This document shows positions 43,209-52,114 of a stretch of DNA of 64,000 bases, piece by piece. Both the position numbers and the translations under genes were made by a program. Source of the DNA: Acidobacteria bacterium UBA2990 (lineage in GTDB: Bacteria; Acidobacteriota; Vicinamibacteria; Vicinamibacterales; UBA8438); contig DEAE01000010.1 in assembly GCA_002347025.1 (NCBI GenBank), positions 77,707 to 141,706 of the forward strand, written 5' to 3'. Below the pieces are notes generated by a model that saw only the letters and a list, made by a program, of their open reading frames with translations, was not told where the DNA came from and did no database searches. Each line of letters begins with the position of its first letter. Positions within the stretch are counted from its first letter, which is position 1.

Positions 43209-43841
43209 TTAGTTGCTGAGAGTGAAAGATACTGAGGCTAGGGTTGTGTCCCAAAGCATTGCAAGCGTGCCACCTTGCTCGGTCACATCGAGAAACTGCC
43301 ATGAGAGCTGGTCGAACGAGTGCGGCAGTGACTCGACGGTCATTGGGAACCTAAGTAGGTCGCGGTCAGGCGTGTAGCCATACGCACCGAACAAGGAATC
43401 CTGGTTTTCGACGTCGTAACTGGTTTGGGCCGGCCAGGTTGAAAGAATAAACACCCAGGGGCTAGATTGTAGGTCTATGAATACGGTGTATTCGCCAGCT
43501 GGTATGGTGGTATCGCCAAAAACAAGGGGCGCTTCTGTAACCAAGCGACTGGTCACGTTGGCGCCGGCACGCCAGACGGGGGCACCGTCGTTCAGGAACT
43601 CCCGGTAGTCGTCTGGCCCAAAGATATCGCGTCCGCGCCTTATCGGTCGACCGTAGCGTAGCTCGACCCATGTCCCGCCTATATTTCCTGCGCGCCCATC
43701 ATAGTAGTTTCCCCCAATCTGCGTGGCTGACTCGCCAGAGGGGCTCGCTGTGCGCTGTTCTTGTTGTGCCTCCGCAACGGTTGATAGTGCACATGCCAGA
43801 CTGAGGCTAATGATGCCCAGCAGGTCGGTTACTCTTGCCAT
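43209..43841 (-). CDS. DUF2911 exported protein
   Basis: 210 residues with a signal peptide ending near TVAEAQ. The remainder matches the DUF2911 pattern: WVELRYGRPIRRGRDIFG, VWRAGANVTSRLVTEAPLVF, TTIPAGEYTVFIDLQSSPWV and DLLRFPMTVESLPHSFDQLS. Such proteins are frequent in Bacteroidetes and Acidobacteria; their job is unknown, with a beta-rich fold expected in the periplasm. The gene is monocistronic, convergent with the aldolase-like gene and divergent from the PQQ dehydrogenase gene. Confidence 0.85.
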   Translation of the reverse strand: MARVTDLLGIISLSLACALSTVAEAQQEQRTASPSGESATQIGGNYYDGRAGNIGGTWVELRYGRPIRRGRDIFGPDDYREFLNDGAPVWRAGANVTSRLVTEAPLVFGDTTIPAGEYTVFIDLQSSPWVFILSTWPAQTSYDVENQDSLFGAYGYTPDRDLLRFPMTVESLPHSFDQLSWQFLDVTEQGGTLAMLWDTTLASVSFTLSN

Positions 43842-43958
43842 CTACCTGTACCCATATTCAATTACTCCACATATTTTTGTGGCAGTTTTTCACAAGATGT
43901 TTTCAAAGCGTGAGTATAATCGCTAGGTTCCATTATGTATGAACGCGGCACCGGGCGC

Positions 43959-43986
43959 TTGACATCTGTCTCAGTAGGACGATAAT
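43959..43986 (+). promoter_or_regulatory. Strong sigma70-like promoter of the PQQ dehydrogenase gene
   Basis: Perfect TTGACA (43959-43964), 16-base spacer, GATAAT (43981-43986, 5/6). The expected leader is about 55 bases and holds a small hairpin (GTGTGCC/GGCACGC, about 44011-44029) before the GGAGGT ribosome site at 44039-44044. Confidence 0.75.
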
Positions 43987-44049
43987 CGGCCCGATTGCCA
44001 TCCTTTTGGAGTGTGCCAAGACGGCACGCGATTCGCTCGGAGGTAGTAG

Positions 44050-46110
44050 ATGAGAGCAAACAAGCAACATCAAGGGCGATTCGGACGCCTGCTGTGGACC
44101 ACCCTTGCGCTTGCGTTGGTCGTCACTGCTGTGGCTGCCCAGGAGCCTGGTACCGAGGACGGGGAGTGGCGGTATCAGAGCGCTGATGCCGGTGGAACCC
44201 GGTTCTCACCGGTTGACCAGATCAACGCTAGTAACTTCAATGACCTCGAGGTGGCTTGGGTGTTTCGCGGAGACAATTTTAGTCCGCACGAGAACTACAC
44301 CTTCAAATCCACGCCGAGCTACATCGACGGCGTACTCTACACCACAGCCGGCTATCGACGTACTATCTTGGCTGTGGACCCGGCCACCGGGGAGCAGCTG
44401 TGGAGTTATCGTGAGCCGCACACGGTCCGATGGGAGCAGTCGATGCGTGCCGCCTACGGCAAGGGGGTCGGACATGGGTACGTCGACGGCCGTCTGGTCA
44501 TCTACGTTATTACGCCGGCCTTTTTTCTGCATGCGCTCGACGGGAAGACCGGGGAGCATTTGGAAGGTTTCGGCTCCTCGGTGCCTCTCGAAGGATTTCC
44601 GGAGACTGGCGTGGTCGACCTGCTGGCCGACCTGGGTCATGACTACGATCCGTTCACGGGGCTCGACCCGAAGACGGGCTACATTACCAGTTCTTCACCA
44701 CCGATCGTCGTCAATGGTACGGTTGTTGTCGGCAATTCCCACGAGCAGGGTTACAGTCAAAGCCGGGTCGAGAACGTGCCTGGTGACATCTTGGCGTATG
44801 ACGCCGTAACAGGTCAGCATAAGTGGAAGTTCAATATCATTCCGCAGACCGAGAGCGAGTTCGGCTTCGACACCTGGGAGAACGATGCTTGGCAGTGGAC
44901 CGGTGACGTGTCCTCGTGGGCGCCACTCGCGGCCGACATGGAGCGGGGCATTGTTTACATCCCGACCAACGCGCCGACGATCGACTACTACGGTGGATTT
45001 AGACCCGGCGATAACTTGTTCGGGACGAGTATTGTCGCGTTGGATGTCGAAACCGGGAATCGGCTCTGGCACTTTCAGACGGTGCATCATCCCATCTGGA
45101 ACTACGACCTTCCCAATGTCCCGATCCTGCTCGACGTGACGGTGGACGGCGAGGAAGTGCCGATGGTGGTTCAGACCACGAAACAGGGGATGACGTTTGC
45201 GTTCAACCGCGTGACGGGTGAACCGGTGTGGCCGATTGAGGAGCGGGCCGTGCCGGCGTCTGTCGTGCCGGGTGAGCAGCTCTCGAAGACGCAGCCGTTC
45301 CCGACCAAGCCGGCACCGCTCGAAGCGCTCGGGTTGCCCCTGGAAAACGTCATTGACTTCACGCCTGAGCTCAGAGCTGAGGCAGTGGAAATCATGAGTA
45401 ACTTCCGGATCGGTGGTCCCTACATGCCGCCACTCCCTGAAGGACATAGTGAGTCGGTGCAGGGGTGGATCGGGTGTTCGGGTGGCCTGAACATTACTAA
45501 CCCGGCGACGGCTGACCCGACTACGGGCATCTTGTATCAGCCATCCGCACCGGGGTGCTCGGGTCGGCTGGTGCAGCCCGGCATCAATACCGATGGTGAC
45601 ACGCACGCTTGCACGTCGTCGGAAGGCGACTGCTGGACGACCGGAACGACCATATCCGACTGGGTGCAGGGCGGTGGTGTCGGTTGGGCCGGTCCTCAGG
45701 GATTACCGATGCATAAGCCGCCGTATAACCGAGTGACAGCGATTGACATGAACACGGGTGAGCACCTCTGGTGGGTGCCAATCGGCGAAGCTTCGGAACG
45801 AATGAAACGCCATCCCGCTCTGCAGGGAGTGGATCTGACTGGTGTGGGTGGCGGTGCGCGCGCTGTTTCGATGGTTGCCGGTAGCCTGCTGGTGTCCACC
45901 AGGGGCTCGAACGGTCCAGCGGTCCTCGATGCTCGAGACAAGTTGACGGGCGAACTCGTCGGTACCACAAATCTCCCAGCTCCAGGGCAGTACGGCATGA
46001 TGACCTACATGCACGAAGGCCATCAGTACATTGTTGTTCAGGTTGCTCGCGGCGGTTCGTTCCAGGGTTCTCTGGCCGCGTTGCGGCTACCTGGTGGTGA
46101 GGAACACTAA
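44050..46110 (+). CDS. PQQ-dependent dehydrogenase (quinoprotein beta-propeller), exported
   Basis: 686 residues with a signal peptide ending near AVAAQ. Eight-bladed quinoprotein pattern: GTRFSPVDQINASNFNDLEV, then W-motif repeats with A-x-D-x-x-TG-x-x-x-W (AVDPATGEQLWSY, AYDAVTGQHKWKF, ALDVETGNRLWHF, AIDMNTGEHLWWV). HHPIWNYDLPNVP is a hallmark of the glucose/alcohol dehydrogenase group. There is no cytochrome domain, so electrons must go to a separate carrier. Third codon positions favour C and G more than in neighbouring genes, and long antisense frames result. It has its own strong promoter, GGAGGT and terminator: probably highly expressed. Substrate (sugar or alcohol) undecided. Confidence 0.9.
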   Translation: MRANKQHQGRFGRLLWTTLALALVVTAVAAQEPGTEDGEWRYQSADAGGTRFSPVDQINASNFNDLEVAWVFRGDNFSPHENYTFKSTPSYIDGVLYTTAGYRRTILAVDPATGEQLWSYREPHTVRWEQSMRAAYGKGVGHGYVDGRLVIYVITPAFFLHALDGKTGEHLEGFGSSVPLEGFPETGVVDLLADLGHDYDPFTGLDPKTGYITSSSPPIVVNGTVVVGNSHEQGYSQSRVENVPGDILAYDAVTGQHKWKFNIIPQTESEFGFDTWENDAWQWTGDVSSWAPLAADMERGIVYIPTNAPTIDYYGGFRPGDNLFGTSIVALDVETGNRLWHFQTVHHPIWNYDLPNVPILLDVTVDGEEVPMVVQTTKQGMTFAFNRVTGEPVWPIEERAVPASVVPGEQLSKTQPFPTKPAPLEALGLPLENVIDFTPELRAEAVEIMSNFRIGGPYMPPLPEGHSESVQGWIGCSGGLNITNPATADPTTGILYQPSAPGCSGRLVQPGINTDGDTHACTSSEGDCWTTGTTISDWVQGGGVGWAGPQGLPMHKPPYNRVTAIDMNTGEHLWWVPIGEASERMKRHPALQGVDLTGVGGGARAVSMVAGSLLVSTRGSNGPAVLDARDKLTGELVGTTNLPAPGQYGMMTYMHEGHQYIVVQVARGGSFQGSLAALRLPGGEEH

Positions 46111-46141
46111 TACGGTAAGCGTGTTTTCGTTGTGACGATGG

Positions 46142-46178
46142 ACGGGTCTGGGGCAGTGTCTCCGGACCCGTTTTTTTT
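46142..46178 (+). terminator. Rho-independent terminator of the PQQ dehydrogenase gene
   Basis: ACGGGTCTGG (46142-46151) pairs with CCGGACCCGT (46162-46171), ten pairs with one G-T wobble, 10-base loop, followed by eight T. It begins 31 bases after the stop. Confidence 0.9.
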
Positions 46179-46357
46179 AGCTTGGGTATTGACGATTACT
46201 CTACCTTCGTAATGTAGGGGCTGAGAGTTGGTTCGGTCCCTCTGTGGGAGTGGCATAGTTGGCATGAGGATTAGCCTGCGTTCCAATGACTTGCCTGTCA
46301 CGTCCTCCTGTGAGGTTGCAGCTCAGAGAAGCGCCTATTACACTCAGGCGGATGCAG

Positions 46358-47419
46358 ATGAGACGCGGATTAGTTAGTTTTCTGTTCCTTCTTGCCATTC
46401 CTATGGGAGCGGTTGCTGCTCAGGTCGAAGGGCGGGTGAGCGGCGATTTCGTTTACGAGGTGGCGCCGTATCCATCCGCACATGCATCGACGGTGGTGGA
46501 GACTGTTGATGGCCTTGTCGTCGCGTGGTTTGGTGGGACTGCCGAAGGGGAGCCAGATGTTGGCATCTGGTTGTCTCGGTACCAAGGGGCTGGGTGGTTG
46601 AAACCGACTGAGGTGGCTACTGGCGTCCAGAATGACGGTAGTCGTCATCCGTGTTGGAACCCGGTGCTGTTCCAGCCGTCAAATGGTCCGTTGCTGTTGT
46701 TCTATAAGGTGGGCCCAAGTCCACGGGAATGGTGGGGAATGGTGCGGACTTCGACGGACAATGGTCGCACTTGGTCAGGCCCGATCCGACTGCCGGATGG
46801 GGTGCTTGGTCCGATTCGTGCTAAGCCGGTTGAGCTTCGCTCGGGAACACTACTGGCTGGATCGAGCACTGAGCATGATGGTTGGGTCGTGCAGATGGAG
46901 TTGTTTCACACCGACGCTAGAACCGACGGAGACTGGCGTCGAGATTTATCGTCCTCCGATGCTTGGTCGTTGGTGGGACCGCTCAATGACTCATATGAAT
47001 ACGAGGCGATTCAGCCAACAGTTTTGGTGCATTCGCCAAGTAAGTTACAAATTTTGTGTCGCACACGGCAGGGGGTAATAACCGAGGTCTGGTCCCACGA
47101 TGGCGGTTTGACCTGGGGATCCATGTTGCCCACGGATCTTCCGAATCCGAATGCTGGTATTGATGCGTTGCGATTGGTTGACGGCCGGTTCTTACTTGTC
47201 TACAACCCGGTAGCCCGTGGTCGGAATCGCTTGGCTGTGGCTGTTTCGGACGATGGTCATGTTTGGCGCCTGGGGCTTGTACTTGAGAATGCTGCTGACG
47301 GTGAGTACTCCTACCCGGCTATGGTCCAGTCTCTTGACGGCCTCATACATGTGACTTACACCTGGAAGAGGCAGCGAATTAAACATGTCGTTTTCGATCC
47401 GTCTGAGAGTATGGGATGA
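46358..47419 (+). CDS. Sialidase-like BNR beta-propeller, exported
   Basis: 353 residues from ATG 46358, which has AGGCGG six bases ahead and gives a clean signal peptide (RRGLVSFLFLLAIPMGAVAA). Asp-box type blades are seen: STDNGRTWSG, SHDGGLTWGS and a weaker SDDGHVWRL. The frame VETVDGLVVAWFGGTAEGEP and DGSRHPCWNPVLFQ, KPVELRSGTLLAGSS and YPAMVQSLDGLIHVTYTW fits the exo-alpha-sialidase-like BNR_2 family, many of which act on sugars other than sialic acid. The frame is open further left to 46286. No sialic acid genes are nearby, so the substrate is uncertain. Confidence 0.85.
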   Translation: MRRGLVSFLFLLAIPMGAVAAQVEGRVSGDFVYEVAPYPSAHASTVVETVDGLVVAWFGGTAEGEPDVGIWLSRYQGAGWLKPTEVATGVQNDGSRHPCWNPVLFQPSNGPLLLFYKVGPSPREWWGMVRTSTDNGRTWSGPIRLPDGVLGPIRAKPVELRSGTLLAGSSTEHDGWVVQMELFHTDARTDGDWRRDLSSSDAWSLVGPLNDSYEYEAIQPTVLVHSPSKLQILCRTRQGVITEVWSHDGGLTWGSMLPTDLPNPNAGIDALRLVDGRFLLVYNPVARGRNRLAVAVSDDGHVWRLGLVLENAADGEYSYPAMVQSLDGLIHVTYTWKRQRIKHVVFDPSESMG

Positions 47420-47510
47420 ACAAACGGATCGGCAAGAATGTCTGTCTGTTGATCACTGGCATCTGATTGACAGTTACGGAGAAAACGACTCCGTGCATAT
47501 TGGCACGAGT

Positions 47511-47537
47511 GGGCTCGATATTTCAGTTGCCGAGCCC
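47511..47537 (+). terminator. Candidate hairpin after the sialidase-like gene
   Basis: GGGCTCG (47511-47517) pairs with CGAGCCC (47531-47537) around a 13-base loop, about 90 bases after the stop. No U tract follows. Confidence 0.35.
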
Positions 47538-47632
47538 GTCATGTGTGATCACCTACGACCGTAGGTGACGCAGCAGTAGCTCTAGTTTTGATTTCCCACT
47601 GGTCGTAGCCAAGCTGCTCACTGGAGTATGTG

Positions 47633-49354
47633 ATGGACAAACGAAGACTCGCGATGAACCGCCGGCGTTTTATGATTGGGCTTTCTGGGGTTGGTGTAGG
47701 GTCGACTTTGATGCCAGGTGCGCTGGTGGCAATTGCCCAAGATGCTGAACATGTGACCGTTGAAATGCTCTCAGCGGCGCAGAAAGTAGCAGGATTGAGT
47801 TTTGGTCCCGATGAACTGCAGCGTCTTGCGGAGCAGCTCAATCAATCAGATGGCCTCGTGCCAGATTATGAGGCGCTGCGGGCAATAAACCTTGGGAACG
47901 CGGGGCAGTCAGCTTTGGTGTTCAACCCAGTCCCTCCTGGGATGACCTTGCCTACAGACCACCGGCCGATGAGGCGTGAGGCAGTGGATGTGGAGATGCC
48001 TGACAGTGATGGGGCGCTGGCGTTCTTACCAATAACGCATTTGGCTCGACTTGTGGAGACTCGCCAGGTCAAACCTTCTGAGCTGACCGCCTTATATCTC
48101 GATCGATTGAAACGCCATGATCCGACGTTGCACTGCGTGGTTAGCTACACAGAGGAGCTGGCCTACCGGCAGGCGAGACAAGCAGATGAAGAAATTGCAG
48201 CTGGGACTTACAGAGGTCCACTGCATGGAATTCCATGGGGAGCCAAGGACCTCTTGGCGGTACGCGGAACTCGGACGACTTGGGGGGCGTCACCTTATAG
48301 GAATCAGGTGATTGATACCGATGCCACCGTATACCGACGTCTCACCGATGCGGGTGCCATTCTTATTGCGAAGCTGTCGATGGGGGCACTGGCTTCAGGG
48401 GACCGTTGGTTTGGTGGACGTACTCGAAATCCGTGGAATCCCGAGCAGGGGGCGAGTGGTTCTTCGGCTGGCCCAGGAGCTGCGACGGCGGCTGGTCTTG
48501 TGGGGTTTGCGATTGGCACTGAGACGCGTGGTTCCATCATCTCGCCGTCAACTCGTAATGGCGTCACAGGTCTCCGCCCGACTTTTGGTCGTGTCAGTCG
48601 CTATGGCGCTATGACGCTGAGTTGGACGATGGATAAGATCGGGCCTATGTGCCGGTCCGCAGAGGATTGTGCTCTGGTGCTTGACGTGATCCAGGGGCCA
48701 GATGGCCGGGATAACACTCTCCTTAACGTTCCCTTCAATTGGGATGCGATGACTGACATCGGTCGCCTTCGGGTCGGTTATCTTCGATCGGCTTTTGAGG
48801 AAGAGGTGGCTGATGCTCCAGAGAATCCGCAACGGGTCGAGTTGAGACGGCAGACGTTGTCGAATAATGAATCCGCCCTTGGGATCATTCGTGAGCTTGG
48901 TGTTCAACTTGCTCCGTTCGATTTGCCTGACCTCCCGAATGAAGCGGTGGGTTTCATCTTAGCAACCGAGGCTGCGGCAGCGTTCGATGTGCCGACCTTG
49001 AACAGTCAACTCGATAACATGCGACGCCCGCCAGAAGAAAGTCGGTGGCCGGACAGATTTCGGGCCTCCCGATTTGTTCCAGCGGTTGAGTACCTGCAAG
49101 CGAACCGACTGCGCATGCGAATGCTCGAGGAGTTACACGAGGCTTTGGGTGACTTTGATTTGTTTATAGGAAGTAATCTCGGATTGACGAATCTGACGGG
49201 TCATCCGGAGGTTAGCATTCCAAGTGGTTTTGCCCAGGGAGTACCCACTAGCTTGCGTTTCACTGGAAAATTGTTTGGCGAAGCAGAGATTTTGAGACTG
49301 GCACATGCGTTTCAAGGCTTGACGGAACATCATTTGCAGCACCCAACCCTATAG
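47633..49354 (+). CDS. Tat-exported amidase
   Basis: 573 residues. The N-terminus MNRRRFMIGLSGVGVG is a twin-arginine signal followed by a hydrophobic stretch and ALVAIAQD. The amidase-signature core is present: GIPWGAKDLLAVRGTRTTWG with the catalytic Lys, the Ser/Gly stretch GASGSSAGPGAATAAG with the bridging Ser, and AIGTETRGSIISPS with the nucleophile Ser. The glycine-serine motif differs from the usual GGSSGGSA. ATG 47633 has GGAG six bases ahead; a GTG lies one codon before. Related to Asp/Glu-tRNA amidotransferase subunit A by fold only. It probably hydrolyses amides in the periplasm. Confidence 0.88.
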   Translation: MDKRRLAMNRRRFMIGLSGVGVGSTLMPGALVAIAQDAEHVTVEMLSAAQKVAGLSFGPDELQRLAEQLNQSDGLVPDYEALRAINLGNAGQSALVFNPVPPGMTLPTDHRPMRREAVDVEMPDSDGALAFLPITHLARLVETRQVKPSELTALYLDRLKRHDPTLHCVVSYTEELAYRQARQADEEIAAGTYRGPLHGIPWGAKDLLAVRGTRTTWGASPYRNQVIDTDATVYRRLTDAGAILIAKLSMGALASGDRWFGGRTRNPWNPEQGASGSSAGPGAATAAGLVGFAIGTETRGSIISPSTRNGVTGLRPTFGRVSRYGAMTLSWTMDKIGPMCRSAEDCALVLDVIQGPDGRDNTLLNVPFNWDAMTDIGRLRVGYLRSAFEEEVADAPENPQRVELRRQTLSNNESALGIIRELGVQLAPFDLPDLPNEAVGFILATEAAAAFDVPTLNSQLDNMRRPPEESRWPDRFRASRFVPAVEYLQANRLRMRMLEELHEALGDFDLFIGSNLGLTNLTGHPEVSIPSGFAQGVPTSLRFTGKLFGEAEILRLAHAFQGLTEHHLQHPTL

Positions 49355-49537
49355 GATCTGGACTGGTTATCTCCCACCCATGGCCCTACCTATTGAAGAT
49401 GAGATGTTATTGCTAGACAATTCACGCGTTTACAAAATTATTACATCTCTAATTCAGTGTCCCGTATTCTGGGCTGATAGGCTGTGCTAGATTCGCTAAT
49501 CGATTTAGAGTTTGGGTGATTTTTCGGAGGAGCAGCG

Positions 49538-50404
49538 GTGGAAACCACGGAGATTGACTTTACGAGCCGAGACAGAATCAGCTGGGTTACGGCTATTGCA
49601 TTCAGCATCTTCCATGGACTGGCGATAGTGGCATTGTTTCATGCGACCTGGGACGCGGTGCTGGTTGCTGTGGTGCTACATTGGACTTGCATTGGGTGGG
49701 GTATTGGGATGGGCTATCACCGCCTCCACACGCATCGCTCCTACAAGACGTCGAAGTTTGTTGAATATTTTTTTGCGCTGTGTGGAACCTTGACTTTGCA
49801 AGGGGGACCTGTTTTCTGGACGGCGTTGCATCGAATTCATCACCAGAACTCAGATCATGCTGGTGATCCCCACACGCCACGTGATGGGAAGTGGTGGTCC
49901 CATATGTTATGGACCTTGTTTGGTGAAGAGCTGCACGGCGACACGGAGGTTCTCGGGAAATATGCTCCTGACCTAATGCAGCATCGTTTTTATAGGGTGC
50001 TCACCCGATGGCACTGGGTTCCACTGGTTCTCTTGGGGCTGGGACTTTTGGCTGTTGGTGGGTGGTCGTGGTTATTGTGGGGGGTGTTTCTCAGAGTGGT
50101 TGTTGGCTTGCACTGTACCTGGTTGGTAAATTCCGCCACCCACTTGTGGGGTAATCGCAGGTTTGCCACCAAAGATGATTCTAGGAATTCCTGGTGGGTT
50201 GCGCTCTTAACCTTTGGCGAGGGTTGGCACAACAACCACCATGCACACCCTACCTCAGCGAGGCACGGTCTTGTTTGGCGTGAACTGGACTTGACTTGGC
50301 TTCAGATCAAGTTACTAGCCTGGCTAGGGATCGTTTGGGATGTGTATGAACCGACTAAAGATCAGATCGCTGGCAAGTCACTCCCACTGGAGTCTGCTGT
50401 CTGA
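49538..50404 (+). CDS. Membrane fatty-acid desaturase (acyl-CoA / delta-9 type)
   Basis: 288 residues. Three histidine boxes bind the di-iron centre: HRLHTH (His61, 64, 66), HRIHH (His98, 101, 102) and HNNHH (His231, 234, 235). Four hydrophobic segments surround them. The order and spacing are those of stearoyl-CoA/acyl-lipid delta-9 desaturases, which put a double bond into saturated acyl chains and need oxygen plus an electron donor. GTG start with GGAGGAG ahead. The stop is six bases before a sensor kinase gene whose stop overlaps a response regulator, so desaturase and two-component system are one operon. Confidence 0.92.
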   Translation: METTEIDFTSRDRISWVTAIAFSIFHGLAIVALFHATWDAVLVAVVLHWTCIGWGIGMGYHRLHTHRSYKTSKFVEYFFALCGTLTLQGGPVFWTALHRIHHQNSDHAGDPHTPRDGKWWSHMLWTLFGEELHGDTEVLGKYAPDLMQHRFYRVLTRWHWVPLVLLGLGLLAVGGWSWLLWGVFLRVVVGLHCTWLVNSATHLWGNRRFATKDDSRNSWWVALLTFGEGWHNNHHAHPTSARHGLVWRELDLTWLQIKLLAWLGIVWDVYEPTKDQIAGKSLPLESAV

Positions 50405-50410
50405 GAACGT

Positions 50411-51322
50411 ATGGATCGGACTGGCGGCACACGCCGACGCTCGGTCGTGCTGGTTGCGCTGCTCGGTGCGGGCCTTATTGCCGTTGCTGTAGCTCTCAAT
50501 ATTAATTTTATTGTTGTCAATTGGCGAACTGGCTTGTTGCTGTTGCTCGGTGTAGCCAGCCTGGTTGTGCTCGTTGGAGGGCTGGTGCTTAACACAGCTT
50601 TCCTTATTCGCGAAATACGTAACAGCGAGCAGCACGATGCTTTCATTCATGCGGTTACTCACGAATTGAAAACCCCGCTTGCAAGTATCAAGCTTTATCT
50701 GCAGACACTGAGGCAGCGGAATCTTTCACTCGAGAAGCAACATGAAGTTATCGACACGATGCTCGATGACTCAGAGCGTCTTCAGCAAACAATCGACCAA
50801 ATTTTGCTGGCCGGAAAGACCGGCGATGCTAGGCGCGTCGATAACCCGACTGATGTAGATGTGTCTGAGGTCGTTGACGAATGTGTTGCGCTGGTGGGGA
50901 AACGGCACCATCTTGTAGCTGGTGAGGTGCAGTTCGTGGACCGGGTACAGGACGAGGCATTTGTTGTTAAAGGTGACCGAGAGGAATTGATGGCAGCCGT
51001 CGTAAATTTGGTTGACAACGCCATTAAATATTCAGGAGACAGCGTCAAGGTGGCTGTTGCTGTTGCGCGAACCAGTGGCCGTCGTGTCGTTGTCAGGGTG
51101 CAGGATCAAGGAATAGGGATCACGAGTCATGAGCTCAAGCGGGTGTTCAGACGGTTCAACAGGTTGCCGGCTGCTCTGCGATCTCGAGTCCGCGGTACGG
51201 GTTTAGGACTTTCGATAGTGCGGGCGGTTGCACGTCGACATGGTGGGAGAGCCTATGCGGAAAGCAGGGGTGCCGACCGAGGTAGCACGTTTACACTTGA
51301 ATTGCCGTTGAAGTCATCATGA
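50411..51322 (+). CDS. Intramembrane-type sensor histidine kinase
   Basis: 303 residues. Two transmembrane helices (about 11-29 and 41-66) are joined by only about ten residues, so nearly nothing protrudes into the periplasm; no HAMP or PAS domain follows. H box HAVTHELKTPLASIKLYLQ (His84), N box NLVDNAIKYS, G1 QDQGIGI, G2 GTGLGLSIVRAVARRHGG are intact, hence an active HisKA/HATPase kinase. Such a layout is usual for kinases that sense the membrane itself or a membrane partner. Situated between the desaturase gene and its response regulator (ATGA overlap). A role in sensing lipid order or temperature is an inference. Confidence 0.92.
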   Translation: MDRTGGTRRRSVVLVALLGAGLIAVAVALNINFIVVNWRTGLLLLLGVASLVVLVGGLVLNTAFLIREIRNSEQHDAFIHAVTHELKTPLASIKLYLQTLRQRNLSLEKQHEVIDTMLDDSERLQQTIDQILLAGKTGDARRVDNPTDVDVSEVVDECVALVGKRHHLVAGEVQFVDRVQDEAFVVKGDREELMAAVVNLVDNAIKYSGDSVKVAVAVARTSGRRVVVRVQDQGIGITSHELKRVFRRFNRLPAALRSRVRGTGLGLSIVRAVARRHGGRAYAESRGADRGSTFTLELPLKSS

Positions 51323-52047
51323 ACCATATTCTCATTGTCGAGGACGAAGAGCATCTGGCTAATGGACTAAAACTAAACCTTGAGGCTGAAGGTTTTGTTG
51401 TTGAGGTCGAAGAAAATGGACAGGTCGCATTGAACAGGCTAACTGCAGCGTCGAGCGAGTTCGACGTAGTCTTGCTAGATGTCATGTTGCCAGGGCTTGA
51501 TGGTTTCGAGGTTGTGCGCCATCTTCGCGAGGCACGACAATTTGTGCCGGTGATGCTACTGACGGCTAGGGCTCATACCGACGATATATTGCGTGGTTTT
51601 GAGGCTGGAGCTGACGATTATTTGCCGAAGCCTTTTGACCTGTCTATTCTGCTGGCTAGGCTTTCTGGACTGCTTCGTCGCCGGATGTGGCTACGTGAGT
51701 CAGGTGATGCTGACGGAGAAGATGAGTTCGATGAGTTTCACTTTGCAGATAAGCGAATAGATTTCTGTAGGCAAGTTCTCTACTGGGATGGTGGCGAGCA
51801 ACCGTTAACCCTGATGGAAGCAACTTTACTGCGTTATCTTGTGCGACATGCTGGAAGCACCGTGTCTCGGAAAGCCTTACTTGAAAAAGTATGGGGGGTG
51901 AGAGAGGACACGGATACCCGGACCGTCGACAACTTTGTTGCTAGGCTACGACGCTATATTGAGGCCGAGGCTGCCCGTCCTCGGCATTTGTTGACAGTTC
52001 GGGGTGTGGGTTACCGGTTTGTGGCAGAGTTGGACACGCAGGGATAG
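51319..52047 (+). CDS. OmpR/PhoB-family response regulator
   Basis: 242 residues. The receiver domain has the acidic pocket VEDEE, phospho-acceptor Asp54 in VVLLDVMLPGLDGF, LLTAR and the conserved Lys in YLPKPFDLSILLARL. The C-terminal winged helix has PLTLMEATLLRYLVRHAG, SRKALLEKVWG, RTVDNFVARLRRYIE and TVRGVGYRF. It overlaps the kinase gene by four bases, so the pair is co-translated. Its most likely target is the operon promoter ahead of the desaturase gene (49355-49537), where I see A+T-rich sequence and a near palindrome ctaatcgatttag but no proven operator. A nested hairpin follows the stop. Confidence 0.94.
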   Translation: MNHILIVEDEEHLANGLKLNLEAEGFVVEVEENGQVALNRLTAASSEFDVVLLDVMLPGLDGFEVVRHLREARQFVPVMLLTARAHTDDILRGFEAGADDYLPKPFDLSILLARLSGLLRRRMWLRESGDADGEDEFDEFHFADKRIDFCRQVLYWDGGEQPLTLMEATLLRYLVRHAGSTVSRKALLEKVWGVREDTDTRTVDNFVARLRRYIEAEAARPRHLLTVRGVGYRFVAELDTQG

Positions 52048-52063
52048 GCAGTGTGGTGAGGAG

Positions 52064-52104
52064 AAGCACTAAGCCCTCACTTGGTATAGTCAAGGGCTGT
52101 GCTT
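52064..52104 (+). terminator. Nested hairpin between the response regulator gene and the next gene
   Basis: AAGCAC (52064-52069) pairs with GTGCTT (52099-52104), and inside it GCCCT (52073-52077) pairs with AGGGC (52093-52097). The structure ends 10 bases before the ATG of the next gene. It could be a terminator or an attenuating leader structure; TATAGT in its loop could be a -10. Confidence 0.45.
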
Positions 52105-52114
52105 TCTAAATGAC

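Noticed and set aside
43915..43920. TATAAT on the plus strand upstream of the PQQ dehydrogenase gene
   Set aside because: No -35 at suitable distance, whereas TTGACA/GATAAT at 43959-43986 is a much better promoter.
44695..45606. A 303-codon leftward frame inside the PQQ dehydrogenase gene
   Set aside because: Its content is Arg/His/Val-rich without any family pattern, and it is explained by the high C/G use at third positions of the sense gene.
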